Assembly (NCBI GenBank): GCA_018241185.1 | Contig: JAFEEH010000200.1 | Location: forward strand, 16,218 to 80,217 | Length of the DNA stretch: 64,000 bases | Origin: Pseudomonadota bacterium | GTDB lineage: Bacteria > Pseudomonadota > Gammaproteobacteria > Burkholderiales > Burkholderiaceae_C | Direction: 5' to 3' | In this document: piece by piece, positions 31,982 through 41,510 of the stretch | Numbering within the stretch: position 1 is the stretch's first letter | Layout of the letters: every line of letters begins with the position of its first letter | Made by a program: the position numbers and the translations under genes | Notes under the pieces: model-generated | What the model was told of the DNA's origin: nothing | Databases searched by the model: none | Seen by the model: only the letters and a program-made list of their open reading frames with translations

Positions 31982-32952
31982 AACAGGTTTTCCTGGTCCG
32001 AGAACAGGCTCATCACCGACTCGCCCTTGGCGATGCGCTGGATGGTCTCGGCGAACAGCGGCGCCACGGACAGCTGGCGGATCTTGCTGCAGCCCAGTGC
32101 GGCATCGGACAGAGGGATCGTGTTGGTCACGCAAACCTCGTCGAGCGCGGTGCCTTGTGCGATGCGCTCCATCGCCGGGCCCGAGAAGACCGGGTGCGTG
32201 CAATACGCGTACACGCTCTTGGCGCCCCGTTCCTTGAGCACCTCGGCCGCCTTCACCAGCGTGCCGGCGGTGTCGATCATGTCGTCCATGATCACGCAGT
32301 TGCGGCCTTCGATCTCGCCGATGACGTTCATCACCTCGCTCACGTTCGCCTTGGGGCGGCGCTTGTCGATGATGGCGAGGTCGCAGTTCAACTGCTTGGC
32401 CAGCGCACGGGCGCGAACCACGCCGCCCACGTCGGGCGAGACCACGATCAGGTCTTCGTAGTTCTTGGCGCGCAGGTCGCCCAGCAGCACTGGCGAGGCG
32501 TAGATGTTGTCGACCGGGATGTCGAAGAAGCCCTGGATCTGGTCGGCATGCAGGTCCATCGTGAGGACGCGATCGACGCCGACGGTCTGCAGCAGGTTGG
32601 CGACCACCTTGGCCGAGATCGGCACACGGCTGGAGCGCGGGCGGCGGTCCTGGCGGGCATAGCCGAAGTAGGGGATGACGGCGCTGATCCGCTCGGCCGA
32701 GGCGCGCTTGAGCGCGTCGACCATGATCAGCAGTTCCATCAGGTTCTCGTTCGTGGGCGCGCAGGTCGACTGGACGACGAACACGTCGCGGGCACGCACG
32801 TTCTGGTTGATCTCGACGGTGACTTCGCCGTCGGAGAAGCGGCCGACGCGGGCGGCGCCCAGCGTGGTGCCCAGGTGCTGCGCGATCTCGGCCGCGAGGC
32901 CGGGATTGGCATTGCCGGTGAAAACCATGAAGTCAGGGTGATGCGCCTGCAT
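31978..32952 (-). CDS. prs: Ribose-phosphate pyrophosphokinase
   Basis: A 324-residue PRPP synthetase supplying PRPP for nucleotide, His, Trp and NAD synthesis. Conserved segments are [58 protein letters not shown], the PRPP loop [12 protein letters not shown] near residue 225, and [17 protein letters not shown]. Length is standard (about 315-325). It precedes rplY and follows tRNA-Gln and ispE on the same strand, a conserved betaproteobacterial cluster. Confidence 0.97.
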   Translation of the reverse strand: MQAHHPDFMVFTGNANPGLAAEIAQHLGTTLGAARVGRFSDGEVTVEINQNVRARDVFVVQSTCAPTNENLMELLIMVDALKRASAERISAVIPYFGYARQDRRPRSSRVPISAKVVANLLQTVGVDRVLTMDLHADQIQGFFDIPVDNIYASPVLLGDLRAKNYEDLIVVSPDVGGVVRARALAKQLNCDLAIIDKRRPKANVSEVMNVIGEIEGRNCVIMDDMIDTAGTLVKAAEVLKERGAKSVYAYCTHPVFSGPAMERIAQGTALDEVCVTNTIPLSDAALGCSKIRQLSVAPLFAETIQRIAKGESVMSLFSDQENLF

Positions 32953-33036
32953 GCGTGTTTCCCGGCGGTCTGAGCGATTGGGCCTTGAAGGCCCGCACCT
33001 TGCGGCGCGGCGCCGTTCTTTGTCGTGGAAAGAATT

Positions 33037-33113
33037 TGGCAGGGGAGAAAGGATTCGAACCTTTGCATGCCGGAATCAAAATCCGGTGCCTTAACCAGCT
33101 TGGCGACTCCCCT
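33037..33113 (-). tRNA. tRNA-Gln (anticodon TTG)
   Basis: Read leftward, the acceptor stem AGGGGAG pairs perfectly with CTCCCCT. The D-arm is GCCAAGCTGGTTAAGGC, the anticodon loop carries TTG between CGGAT and TTCCGG, and the T-arm contains GGTTCGAATCC. The discriminator is G and CCA is encoded (33037-33039). It lies between ispE and prs. Confidence 0.96.
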
Positions 33114-33184
33114 ACACAGGAGAGTGGTCAAAGACCACTCACCGATGAATGTCGCACCCAGCCACCTCTCGGCGACTGGCTTTT

Positions 33185-34051
33185 CTAGACCGCCCAGCCT
33201 GCGAGAGGATGGACTGCCAGATTGCTGCACTGCCGAAGCTGCCAACCCGGGGGAGGGTCGTCGAGCAACAGGCCGTGCGGCGCATTGTCCCTCTGTTCCA
33301 GCGGCGCGAACACCGCGCTGCCGGACCCGGTCATCCGTGCTTCCAGTCCCTGGCTGCCGAGCCACTCGATGGCCTGGCGCACCTCGGGGCAGAGCCTCTG
33401 GGCGACCGGCTGCAAGTCGTTGTGGCCGAATCTGAAGATTTCGGCTGCATCGTTTGCAGCAAAGCCAGAGAGTATAGCAGGACTTGTTGCGCGCTGAAGG
33501 TCTTCGGCGGCAAAAATGAGACGCGTGTCCAGCCCGGCTGTCGGTTTGAGCACCGCGAAGCGGCCGCCCGGCAGGGCCACCGGCGTGATCTCCTCGCCGA
33601 TGCCCTCGACCCAGGCGTTGTGCCCACGCAGGAAGAAGGGCACGTCGGCACCCAGCGTGAGGCCGATGCGTTCGAGCCGCTGCAGCGGCAGGCCCAGGCC
33701 CCACAGCCGATTGAGCGCCAGCAGGCAGGTGGCCGCGTCGGACGAGCCGCCGCCCATCCCGGCCTGGGCCGGCACATGCTTGGCGATGCCGATGTGTGCA
33801 CCCTGGCCCGGGCCGGCGAAGGCCTGCAGCGCCCGCGCGGCCCGCAGCACCAGGTCGTCCGCGGGCAGCGGCGTGGTCAGGTCCTCGCGCGAGAGCTGGC
33901 CGTCATGGCGCAGTTCGACATGCAGCACGTCGCTCCAGTCGATCAGCATGAACACCGACTGCAGCAGGTGGTAGCCGTCGTCGCGGCGGCCGGTGATGTG
34001 CAGGAAGAGGTTGAGCTTGGCCGGCGCCGGCAGGTCGTACAGGGCGTTCAC
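33185..34051 (-). CDS. ispE: 4-diphosphocytidyl-2-C-methyl-D-erythritol kinase
   Basis: A 288-residue GHMP kinase of the non-mevalonate isoprenoid pathway. It opens NALYDLPAPAKLNLFLHITG, the GHMP ATP loop is VPAQAGMGGGSSDAATCL near residues 95-112, and the late motif is ARMTGSGSAVFA. The start is GTG at 34051, overlapping the lolB stop (GTGA). The family pairing with lolB upstream and tRNA-Gln/prs downstream supports the call. Confidence 0.95.
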   Translation of the reverse strand: MNALYDLPAPAKLNLFLHITGRRDDGYHLLQSVFMLIDWSDVLHVELRHDGQLSREDLTTPLPADDLVLRAARALQAFAGPGQGAHIGIAKHVPAQAGMGGGSSDAATCLLALNRLWGLGLPLQRLERIGLTLGADVPFFLRGHNAWVEGIGEEITPVALPGGRFAVLKPTAGLDTRLIFAAEDLQRATSPAILSGFAANDAAEIFRFGHNDLQPVAQRLCPEVRQAIEWLGSQGLEARMTGSGSAVFAPLEQRDNAPHGLLLDDPPPGWQLRQCSNLAVHPLAGWAV

Positions 34052-34578
34052 GGCCGGCGGCTCTCGACGCCGGCGCGCGGCACGGCCTCGAAGACCACGC
34101 GCAGGTCGGCGGTGGGCTGTGGCGATTCGCGCACCGCCTGCAGTCGGCCCGAGGCGACCTGGCTCAGGTCGGCGCGCCAACCTGGCACCGCAGCCGGCTG
34201 GCCCGCCAGCCATTGGAAGAGTGCATCCACCGGCAGGGCGGCACCGGTCACGCGTTCGGCCAGCGCGTCGATGGAGTCGTAGCGTTGCGTGCGCTGCCCG
34301 TCGCGCAGCAGCGCTTCGCCCGGCGACCACTGCAGGATGCCCAGCGTGCTGCCGATGGGGCTGGTGAGCGTGAGTTCGCCCCGCCCGGGGGCGCCGCGCA
34401 GTTCGAACAGGGCGGCGAAGGACTGCACCGGCTGGCTGTCCACGCGCAGCGACAGGCGCCCCGTCCATTGACCGTCTTGAGGGTCAAAAGAGCCGCTGGG
34501 GTGCATGGGTGTTGCGCAACCAGCTATCAAAAAAGGAGCAACAGCCGCCGCGGCGGCCAGGGCCGTGCGGCGCTTCAC
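34048..34578 (-). CDS. lolB: Outer-membrane lipoprotein insertase LolB
   Basis: A 176-residue lipoprotein with signal KRRTALAAAAAVAPFLIAGC (lipobox Cys21). The mature part shows LolB features: WTGRLSLRVDSQPVQSFAAL, FELRGAPGRGELTLTSPIGS, and the mid-protein WLAGQPA. LolB receives lipoproteins from LolA and inserts them into the outer membrane. The start is GTG overlapping the TPR gene stop. The codons for the lipobox itself (LIAGCATP) lie within a diverged copy of the dispersed repeat. Somewhat shorter than the usual 190-200 residues. Confidence 0.87.
   Translation of the reverse strand: MKRRTALAAAAAVAPFLIAGCATPMHPSGSFDPQDGQWTGRLSLRVDSQPVQSFAALFELRGAPGRGELTLTSPIGSTLGILQWSPGEALLRDGQRTQRYDSIDALAERVTGAALPVDALFQWLAGQPAAVPGWRADLSQVASGRLQAVRESPQPTADLRVVFEAVPRAGVESRRP
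34483..34533 (+). repeat. Dispersed repeat, copy 8 (diverged, inside lolB lipobox)
   Basis: TCAAAAGAGCCGCTGGGG, then GTGTTGCGCAACCAGC and GCTATCAAAAAAGG. The GC core is heavily diverged, and the right half still aligns well with the consensus. On the minus strand it reads Leu-Ile-Ala-Gly-Cys-Ala. Confidence 0.6.
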
Positions 34579-36389
34579 AGCTTCACGCGCAGGCGCTTGA
34601 GGGTTTCCTGCAGGGTCTGGTTGTCGGCATCGGCCAGCACCGCTTCCTTCCACACCGACACGGCGCGGTCGCGCTGGCCGCTGGCCCACAGCACCTCGCC
34701 CAGGTGGGCACCGATCTCGGGATCGGGACGCTTCTTGTAGGCGGCTTCGAGGATGCGCTGCGCCTCCGCGACGTTGCCCAGGCGGTACTCGACCCAGCCC
34801 AGGCTGTCGGCGATGAAGGGATCGTCCGGTGCCAGCGAGACGGCCTTGCGGATCAGCTCGCGCGCTTCCTCGAGGCGGATGTTCCGATCGGCCAGCGAGT
34901 AGCCCAGCGCGTTGTACGCGTTCTGGTTGTCGGGCTTCATCGCCATCAGCTTGCGCAGCAGCCGCTCCATTTCGTCGAGGCGATCGAGCTTCTCGGCGAC
35001 CATGGCCTGTTCGTAGATCAGGTCGCTGTCGGCGGGGTCGGCGGCGCTGGCCTTGGCCAACATGTCGTAGGCGGCCTGGTACTCCTTGGCCTCGCGCAGC
35101 AGCTGCACCTCGGCCATGAACTTCTGCTTCTTGTCGGCGTCGCTGCGCTCGGGCAGGTTGCGGATCAGCTCGCGCGCCTGCGGCAGCTTGCCCTGGCGAG
35201 CCAGCAGCAGGGCGCGGCGCGTCTGCGCAGCGACCAGCTGATCGGTGCCGTCGATGCGCGACAGCCAGCGCTCGGCACCGGCGAAGTCCTTGCGCCGTTC
35301 GGCGAGCTGCGACAGCTGGATGTAGGCCTGTGCCATGCCGCGCGTGCGCTCGTCGGCGTCGCGCTGCTGGCTCGCCAGTTCGAGGTAGCGTTGCAGCGAC
35401 GCCTCTGCCGCGCTGTCCTGGCGCGCCTGCACCTGCAGCGAGCCCAGCAGGAGCCAGGGATCGGGCAGGTCGGGACGGGCTTTCGTGACTGCCTCGAGTT
35501 CGGCCGTCGCTTCTGCGTAGCGCTGGCCCTCGGCCAGCACCCGTGCATAGGCCACACGGGCCTCGGGCAGGGCCTTGGGGGTGGCCAGGTAGCGTTTGAC
35601 CATCGCCTCGGCCTCGGGCCTGTCCGGATCGATCAGGTCGAGCGCGAGCACCGCAGGTCCATCGGCGTCGGGATCGGCGGCCTGGCCCTGGCGGGCGGCT
35701 TCCATGGCGCCGGCCGCATCGCCGGCCACCAGGCGCAGGCGGCCGACCGTGGTCCAGGCCAGGCCGGCGGTGGCGGGGTTCTTCAGGTCGTCGACCAGGG
35801 CCTGCTCGACCACGGAGGCAGCGAGCTTCTTGTCGGTGGCGCGGCTGTAGTTGCGCGCGATGACGGCCATGAGCAGCGGGTGCTCGACCACCGGCGTGGC
35901 CGCGAGTTCCGCCCGCAGCGGCTCCACTGTCTCGCTCAGGCGGCCGAGCACGATCAACACCTGAAGTTCGAGGCGCCGCGCATCGCGCGAATCAGGGATC
36001 GATTGCTTCCAGGCGCGGGCCGCGGCCAAGGCGGCCTCGGGAGAGCGCGCCTGCACCGCGACGTCGACCGCACGCTGGAACAGCTGGGGGTCGCCCGTGC
36101 GGCGCGCGGCGTCGAGGAGCAGCTGGAAGCCTTCGACCGGATCGCCGCCGGCACGCGTGTTGAGTTCGCCCAGCAGCACCTCGTAAAAGAGCTGCGCGGT
36201 CATTGCCGAGGCACGGGCGGTGCTCTCCTCGGGCTTCTCGGTTTTCCCGGCGGCAGGTGGGCGAACGGGGGTGGACGCCGGGGCCGAAGGGTCCGCTGGC
36301 GCCGGGCCGGGCGACTGCGCGTGGGCGGTCAGTGCGGCAAGTGCGAGGGCGGCCGCCGCAAGGCGGTGTCGGCGGAGCGTGGGGTGCAT
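34575..36389 (-). CDS. Exported tetratricopeptide repeat protein
   Basis: A 604-residue protein with a signal peptide (RRHRLAAAALALAALTAHAQ) and a Pro-rich linker, then at least ten helix-pair repeats. Clear TPRs occur near the C-terminus (NQNAYNALGYSLADRNIRLE, DPFIADSLGWVEYRLGNVAE, DPEIGAHLGEVLWASGQRDR). It is the first gene of the TPR-lolB-ispE operon and is coupled to lolB by a GTGA overlap. The same order is common in betaproteobacteria, suggesting a role in outer-membrane or lipoprotein biogenesis, but no activity is known. Confidence 0.85.
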   Translation of the reverse strand: MHPTLRRHRLAAAALALAALTAHAQSPGPAPADPSAPASTPVRPPAAGKTEKPEESTARASAMTAQLFYEVLLGELNTRAGGDPVEGFQLLLDAARRTGDPQLFQRAVDVAVQARSPEAALAAARAWKQSIPDSRDARRLELQVLIVLGRLSETVEPLRAELAATPVVEHPLLMAVIARNYSRATDKKLAASVVEQALVDDLKNPATAGLAWTTVGRLRLVAGDAAGAMEAARQGQAADPDADGPAVLALDLIDPDRPEAEAMVKRYLATPKALPEARVAYARVLAEGQRYAEATAELEAVTKARPDLPDPWLLLGSLQVQARQDSAAEASLQRYLELASQQRDADERTRGMAQAYIQLSQLAERRKDFAGAERWLSRIDGTDQLVAAQTRRALLLARQGKLPQARELIRNLPERSDADKKQKFMAEVQLLREAKEYQAAYDMLAKASAADPADSDLIYEQAMVAEKLDRLDEMERLLRKLMAMKPDNQNAYNALGYSLADRNIRLEEARELIRKAVSLAPDDPFIADSLGWVEYRLGNVAEAQRILEAAYKKRPDPEIGAHLGEVLWASGQRDRAVSVWKEAVLADADNQTLQETLKRLRVKL

Positions 36390-36505
36390 CGAACCATAAT
36401 AATCCAAGCGTCTTAGGCCACGGCCCCGGTGGGCTTCCTCGCAAACATGGCCTTCCGGGCCTTTGCGGCACGCCGCTCCGAACGCCTGGCACCCCTCCCT
36501 GACCC

Positions 36506-37321
36506 ATGCCTGAACTCCCCGAAGTCGAAGTCACGCGGCGCGGCTTTGCCGACCGCATCGCGGGCAGCCGCATCACCGCCGTGCGCACCGGCAAGCCGCT
36601 GCGCTGGGCGCTCGCCGTGGCGCCCGAACTCCTCGTCGGCCGCGTCGTGCGAGGAGTGCGCCGGCGCGGCAAATACCTGCTCATCGACCTCGACACCGGT
36701 CTGCTGTTGCTGCACCTGGGCATGTCCGGCAGTCTGCGTTTCGGGGCCGATCTGCCGCCGGCGCAAGTGCACGACCACTTCGATCTGGTTACGACGCAGG
36801 GCATGCTGCGGCTCAACGATCCACGCCGATTCGGCGCCGTGGTCTATGTGGAGGCCGAGGATTCGCCGCTCGCCCACAAGCTGCTGGGCGGGCTGGGCAT
36901 GGAGCCGCTCGATGGCAGCTTCCATCTGGCCGAATTCCAGGCGGGGCTGCGGCGCCGGCGCGCGCCGATCAAGCAGGTGCTGCTGGCCGGCGACGTGGTC
37001 GTGGGCGTGGGCAACATCTATGCGTCGGAGGCACTGTTCCTGGCCGGTATCCGGCCGACGCTGGCGGCCTCGCGCATCTCGCGGCCGCGGGCCGCCCGGC
37101 TGCATGCGGCGGTGCGCGAGATCCTGGCGCGTGCCGTGGAACGTGGTGGCAGCACCTTGCGTGATTTCTCGCACGTGGATGGGCAGAGTGGCTACTTCCA
37201 GCTCGATGCAATGGTCTATGGTCGGGGGGGCGAGCCATGCCGTGTCTGCGCCACGCCGATCCGCCAGATCCGCCAGGGGCAGCGCTCGACGTTCTTCTGC
37301 CCCGTGTGTCAAAAAAGCTGA
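36506..37321 (+). CDS. mutM: Formamidopyrimidine-DNA glycosylase
   Basis: A 271-residue base-excision enzyme removing 8-oxoguanine and ring-opened purines. The N-terminal [13 protein letters not shown] carries the catalytic Pro2 and Glu3. Lys in [11 protein letters not shown] near residue 57 is the conserved beta-hairpin base. The helix-two-turn-helix is [19 protein letters not shown], and the C-terminal zinc finger has CRVCATP and FFCPVCQKS. Divergent from the TPR operon. It lies one gene away from mutY, its partner in the GO system. Confidence 0.97.
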   Translation: MPELPEVEVTRRGFADRIAGSRITAVRTGKPLRWALAVAPELLVGRVVRGVRRRGKYLLIDLDTGLLLLHLGMSGSLRFGADLPPAQVHDHFDLVTTQGMLRLNDPRRFGAVVYVEAEDSPLAHKLLGGLGMEPLDGSFHLAEFQAGLRRRRAPIKQVLLAGDVVVGVGNIYASEALFLAGIRPTLAASRISRPRAARLHAAVREILARAVERGGSTLRDFSHVDGQSGYFQLDAMVYGRGGEPCRVCATPIRQIRQGQRSTFFCPVCQKS

Positions 37322-37380
37322 AACAGGCCGAACGGTCGCCGCAGTGCGCCCGAAAGGCCGCGCCGCTCGCGGAGTGGCAA

Positions 37381-37389
37381 TGTTATATT
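37381..37389 (+). promoter_or_regulatory. Possible extended -10 promoter for the dynamin-like gene
   Basis: TGTTATATT forms an extended -10 (TGnTATATT type), 25 bp upstream of the TTG start and AT-rich in a GC-rich context. No clear -35 box is seen. Confidence 0.35.
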
Positions 37390-37413
37390 TTGTAAACCCA
37401 ACGAGCCGCCGCC

Positions 37414-39384
37414 TTGAGCCGATCCTTCAACCAGCAATTCGACCAGCACGGTGCCTGGCGGCGCAACTTCGCGCACCGGCTCAAATGGCTGGCCAGCTGG
37501 TTGCGCGAGAACGACCTGATGGACCAGTCGGTGTCCGATCGCATGCGCGAGCTCGAGGCGCAGATGCGCACGAGCAAGGTCATGGTCGCCTTCGTCGCCG
37601 AGTTCTCGCGGGGCAAGTCCGAACTCATCAACGCCATCTTCTTCGCCGGCTACGGCCGTCGCATCATGCCGGCGAGTGCCGGGCGCACGACCATGTGCCC
37701 GACCGAGCTGGGCTATGACGCCGCGTATCTGCCGGGCCTGCGGCTGCTGCCCATCGAGACGCGCCTCGAGCCCCATTCGCTGACCCATTGGCGAGATCAG
37801 ACGGAGCGCTGGACCGAGGTGCCGGTCGACGTGCAGGACGCCGAATCGCTCTCCGGCGCCATGCACAAGGTGGCCGAGGTGGACTGGGTGCCGGTCGAGC
37901 GGGCGCGTGCCCTCGGCTTCTGGAGCGACGAGACGCCGCAGGACAACCCCATGGTCGACGCCGAAGGCCGCGTCGAAGTCCCGCGCTGGCGCCATGCGCT
38001 GCTGAACATGCCGCATCCGCTGCTGGAGCAGGGCCTGGTCATCCTTGACACGCCGGGCCTCAACGCCATCGGTGCCGAGCCCGAACTGACCGTCAGCCTG
38101 ATCCCGCAGGCCCACGCCGTGGTGTTCATCCTGGGTGCCGACACGGGCGTGACACGTTCCGACCTCGCCATCTGGCGCGAGCACCTCGTGACCGAGGGCG
38201 ACCCGGGCGAGACCCGCATCGTCGTGCTCAACAAGATCGACACGCTCTGGGACACGCTCAGCGCACCGGGGCAGATCGACGCGCAGATCGAGCGCCAGTG
38301 CACCCTCTCGGCCGACACGCTGGGCGTGCCGCGCGAGCGCGTGCTGCCGGTGTCGGCGCAGAAAGGGCTGCAGGCCAAGATCGCCAAGGACGCCGCGCTG
38401 CTGCAGGGCAGCCGCCTGCCGGCGCTCGAAGCCACGCTGGGCGACGGCCTGCTGGGCCGGCGCGAGACCATGCTTCGGCTGGCCGTCGAGGCCGGGGTGT
38501 CCGCCCTGCGCGCCGAGGCGTCGCGCATCCTGAGCGTGCGCGAGCGCGATCTGTCGGAGCAGGCGCTGGAATTGCAGGGGCTGCGCGGCAAGAACAGTTC
38601 CGTGATCCGCCACATGCGCTCGCGCATCGAGCAGGAACAGTCCGAGTTCGAGACCAGCAACACGCGCATCCTGGCTCTGCGCTCGGTGCAGGGCAAGTTG
38701 CTGCGCGAGGTGTACGCCGTGCTCGGCAGCACCGCGCTCAAGTCCGACCTCGCCCGGCTGGCCGCCACGCTCAAGCGCCCCGGTATCAAGCTCAGCGTGC
38801 GCAAGGTGTACGGCGCCACCTTCGACGTGCTGCGCAGCAACCTGCGCGAGGTGCAGGCCACCACGAGCGAGATCCAGGCGATGCTGCACGCCACCTTCCG
38901 CCAGCTCAACGCCGAGCATGGCTTCTCCCTGCAGGCACCGGCGGAGCCCGACCTGTCGGGCTTCGTCCGGGAGCTCGACGGCATCGAGCGCAGCCACCTG
39001 CACTATCTGGGCGTGGGCAACCTGCTCAAGCTCGCGCAGGGCGACTTCTGCGACCGGCTGGTCCGCGCGCTCGGAAGCCGGGTGCGTACCGTGAACGAAG
39101 CCGCGATGACCGAGGTGGAGCGCTGGAGCAAGGCGGCCGGCGCGCAGCTCGACGCCCAGCTCAAGGAGCGCCGTCGCAACTTCGTGCGCCGCATCGAATC
39201 GGTGGAGCGCATCCAGAACGCGGCCGGAGGCCTGGACGAACGGCTGGGCGAGATCCGCGCTCAGGAGCAGGAACTGCAATTGCTCAACGAGCGCCTGCAG
39301 GAACTCACCGCCCTGCTGACCAGCCACGAGCCGATCCCGCCCGCCGTGCCCGGCGAGCCGCGCGGCGAACTGCGCGCCGCGTGA
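37414..39384 (+). CDS. Bacterial dynamin-like GTPase
   Basis: A 656-residue large GTPase. The P-loop is AEFSRGKSELINAIFF near residues 62-77 (first Gly of GxxxxGKS replaced by Ala). G2 Thr lies in SAGRTTMCPTEL, G3 is LDTPGLNAIG near residue 213, and G4 is VLNKIDTLWD. Long helical regions with heptad character follow (EQALELQGLRGKNSSVIRH, a C-terminal EQELQLLNERLQELTALL), as expected for a dynamin stalk. No transmembrane helix is seen. The only in-frame start after an upstream stop is TTG at 37414. Its stop overlaps mutY (GTGA). Cellular role unknown. Confidence 0.82.
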   Translation: MSRSFNQQFDQHGAWRRNFAHRLKWLASWLRENDLMDQSVSDRMRELEAQMRTSKVMVAFVAEFSRGKSELINAIFFAGYGRRIMPASAGRTTMCPTELGYDAAYLPGLRLLPIETRLEPHSLTHWRDQTERWTEVPVDVQDAESLSGAMHKVAEVDWVPVERARALGFWSDETPQDNPMVDAEGRVEVPRWRHALLNMPHPLLEQGLVILDTPGLNAIGAEPELTVSLIPQAHAVVFILGADTGVTRSDLAIWREHLVTEGDPGETRIVVLNKIDTLWDTLSAPGQIDAQIERQCTLSADTLGVPRERVLPVSAQKGLQAKIAKDAALLQGSRLPALEATLGDGLLGRRETMLRLAVEAGVSALRAEASRILSVRERDLSEQALELQGLRGKNSSVIRHMRSRIEQEQSEFETSNTRILALRSVQGKLLREVYAVLGSTALKSDLARLAATLKRPGIKLSVRKVYGATFDVLRSNLREVQATTSEIQAMLHATFRQLNAEHGFSLQAPAEPDLSGFVRELDGIERSHLHYLGVGNLLKLAQGDFCDRLVRALGSRVRTVNEAAMTEVERWSKAAGAQLDAQLKERRRNFVRRIESVERIQNAAGGLDERLGEIRAQEQELQLLNERLQELTALLTSHEPIPPAVPGEPRGELRAA

Positions 39385-40475
39385 GCGGCCCGCCCCCCGC
39401 GGTGGCGTCGGCGAAGTCGCTGACTCCTGCCTTCGCTCCCCTGCTCGTGGCCTGGCAGCGAAGCCACGGCCGCAGCACCCTGCCATGGCAGAACACGCAC
39501 GACCCCTACCGGGTGTGGCTGTCCGAAGTCATGCTGCAGCAGACGCAGGTGGTCACCGTGCTGGGCTACTACGCCCGCTTCCTGGAACGCTTTCCCACTG
39601 TGGCTGCGCTGGCGGCCGCCCCCGAGGACGAGGTGCTCGGCCTGTGGAGCGGGCTGGGCTACTACAGCCGCGCCCGCAACCTGCACCGCTGTGCGCAGGA
39701 GGTGGTGGCGCGTTTCGACGGCGCCTTTCCGCACAACGCGGCCGAACTCGCCACCTTGCCGGGCATCGGGCGTTCGACGGCGGCGGCCATCGCGGCCTTC
39801 TGTTTCGGCGAGCGGGTGGCGATCCTGGACGGCAACGTCAAGCGCGTGCTGGGTCGTGTGCTGGCCTTCGAGGGCGACTTGGCGAGTGCCGCGCAGGAGC
39901 GCCTGCTGTGGGACGCTGCCACCGAACTGCTGCCGCCCGAGGGCGAATGCGAAGCCATCTCCGCCTACACGCAGGGGCTGATGGACCTGGGCGCCACCGT
40001 GTGCCTGCCGCGCCAGCCCAACTGCCTGCTGTGCCCGGTGCAGTCGCTGTGCCGCGCGCGGGCACTGGGCGCCACGGACCGCTTTCCGGTCAAGACGCGC
40101 AAGCTGCGCCGCAGCGCGCAGGCGCTGTGGCTGCTGCTGGCGCGGCGGGACGATGGCGCCGTGTGGTTGGAGAAGCGGCCGGACAGCGGCATCTGGGCCG
40201 GGCTCTACGGCTTGCCCGCCTTCGACAGCCATGGCGCGCTGCTCTGCGCCTGCGGTGCGGCCGACGACACGGGCTTCGAGGACCTGCCGGCCTTCACCCA
40301 TGTGCTGACACACAAGGATTTGCACCTCCACCCGGTCGAGCGGTGGGCAGCCGTTGACGTGGTGCCCGTATCGGGCGCCGGGCAGTGGGTGGCGGCCGAT
40401 GCCTGGCAGCGGTTGGGCCTGCCGGCACCGGTGCGCAAGCTGCTGGAGCAGCGATTGGGCGCCGCTGGCGTCTGA
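39381..40475 (+). CDS. mutY: A/G-specific adenine glycosylase
   Basis: A 364-residue enzyme removing adenine mispaired with 8-oxoguanine. WLSEVMLQQTQVVTVLGYY and the helix-hairpin-helix LATLPGIGRSTAAAIAAFCF precede the catalytic Asp in ILDGNVKRVLGR. The [4Fe-4S] ligands follow the C-x6-C-x2-C-x5-C pattern in CLPRQPNCLLCPVQSLC. A C-terminal NUDIX-like MutT domain recognises 8-oxoG. The start is GTG overlapping the dynamin-like gene stop, so repair and the GTPase are translationally coupled. Confidence 0.96.
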   Translation: MSGPPPAVASAKSLTPAFAPLLVAWQRSHGRSTLPWQNTHDPYRVWLSEVMLQQTQVVTVLGYYARFLERFPTVAALAAAPEDEVLGLWSGLGYYSRARNLHRCAQEVVARFDGAFPHNAAELATLPGIGRSTAAAIAAFCFGERVAILDGNVKRVLGRVLAFEGDLASAAQERLLWDAATELLPPEGECEAISAYTQGLMDLGATVCLPRQPNCLLCPVQSLCRARALGATDRFPVKTRKLRRSAQALWLLLARRDDGAVWLEKRPDSGIWAGLYGLPAFDSHGALLCACGAADDTGFEDLPAFTHVLTHKDLHLHPVERWAAVDVVPVSGAGQWVAADAWQRLGLPAPVRKLLEQRLGAAGV

Positions 40476-40480
40476 GTGCC

Positions 40481-40534
40481 AAATCGGGCTCCAGCGCCCG
40501 CCCCGCCTGCGTGAGCAGCTATGAAATTGATAGT
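40481..40534 (+). repeat. Dispersed repeat, copy 9 (between convergent mutY and rapZ)
   Basis: AAATCGGGCTCCAGCGCCCG, CCCCGCCTGCGTGAGCAGC, then GCTATGAAATTGATAGT. Both the GC core and the terminal palindrome are recognisable. Confidence 0.85.
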
Positions 40535-40548
40535 AATTCGATGTCGGT

Positions 40549-41418
40549 CTATTCGGTGTCGAGCTCGCGGTGCCGCTTCAGCGCCGCCCAACGGTCGCCG
40601 AACGCGCGTGCCAGTTGCTCGACCAGGAACACCGAGCGGTGCTGGCCGCCGGTGCAGCCGATGGCCACAGTGACGTAGCTGCGGTGGTCGTCGGCCAGCG
40701 CGTCGAGCCAGTGCTGCAGGAAGCCCTCGATGTCCGCATACATGCGTGCCACCGCGTCGTGCTCGCGCAGCCACTCGGCCACCGGCGCGTCCCGGCCGGT
40801 GAGCGGCCGCAGCTCCGCCACGTAGTGTGGGTTGGGCAGCATGCGCACGTCGAACACGAAGTCCGCGTCCAGCGGCAGGCCGCGCTTGAAGGCGAAGGAC
40901 TGGAACACCAGCGTGAGCTGGCGCTGCGGCGCGCCGATCAGCGCCTTGATGTAGGTGCGCAGCTGCGCCGGGCGGATCAGGCTGGTGTCGATCACATCGG
41001 CGCCGTCGCGCAGGTCGGCCAGCAGCTCGCGCTCCAGCTCGATGGCCTGCGCCAGCGCCCGTTCCTGCTCCGGCGCGTCGACCCGGCCGTCCTGCCGCGA
41101 CAAGGGGTGGCGGCGCCGCGTCTCGGAGTAGCGTCGCAGCAGCGCATCGGTGGTGGCGTCGAGGAAGAGCGAGCGCAGCGCGATGCCTTCGCGCCGCAGC
41201 GTGCCCAGTTGCAGCGGCACCAGCGGCAAGGACACGCCGCTGCGCACATCGATGGCGACGGCCACGCGCGCGGCGTTCTGCTGCGTCTGCAGCGTGATGA
41301 AGGGTTCCAGCAGCTCGGGCGGCAGGTTGTCGACGCAGTAGTAACCGGCGTCTTCCAGCGCGTGCAGCGCGACCGATTTGCCGGAGCCGGACATGCCGGT
41401 GATGAGGACGAGGTCCAT
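40549..41418 (-). CDS. rapZ: RNase adapter protein RapZ
   Basis: A 289-residue protein with N-terminal Walker A ([20 protein letters not shown] at residues 5-24) and a C-terminal domain with [17 protein letters not shown] and the RxHREL-type end (KRHRELD). RapZ binds small RNAs and directs RNase E to control glucosamine-6-phosphate synthase in enterobacteria. In other bacteria the role is less clear. PTS genes usually near it in betaproteobacteria are not in this window. Convergent with mutY. Confidence 0.95.
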   Translation of the reverse strand: MDLVLITGMSGSGKSVALHALEDAGYYCVDNLPPELLEPFITLQTQQNAARVAVAIDVRSGVSLPLVPLQLGTLRREGIALRSLFLDATTDALLRRYSETRRRHPLSRQDGRVDAPEQERALAQAIELERELLADLRDGADVIDTSLIRPAQLRTYIKALIGAPQRQLTLVFQSFAFKRGLPLDADFVFDVRMLPNPHYVAELRPLTGRDAPVAEWLREHDAVARMYADIEGFLQHWLDALADDHRSYVTVAIGCTGGQHRSVFLVEQLARAFGDRWAALKRHRELDTE

Positions 41419-41447
41419 GTCAGTCGCGCTCGGCTGCCCGAAGCGAC

Positions 41448-41510
41448 TGACGCGCTCCCTCGGGGGGCAGCGGACCGCGCGAAGCGGCGGAGCGTGGGGG
41501 CTGTTTCATT
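41448..41510. repeat. GC-rich spacer repeat flanking recN, copy 1
   Basis: The rapZ-recN gap contains CTCCCTCGGGGGGCAGCGG and GGCGGAGCGTGGGGG. A related run occurs on the other side of recN (43214-43290). I associate such spacers with intergenic regions of this bacterial family, but only two copies are supported here. Confidence 0.4.
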
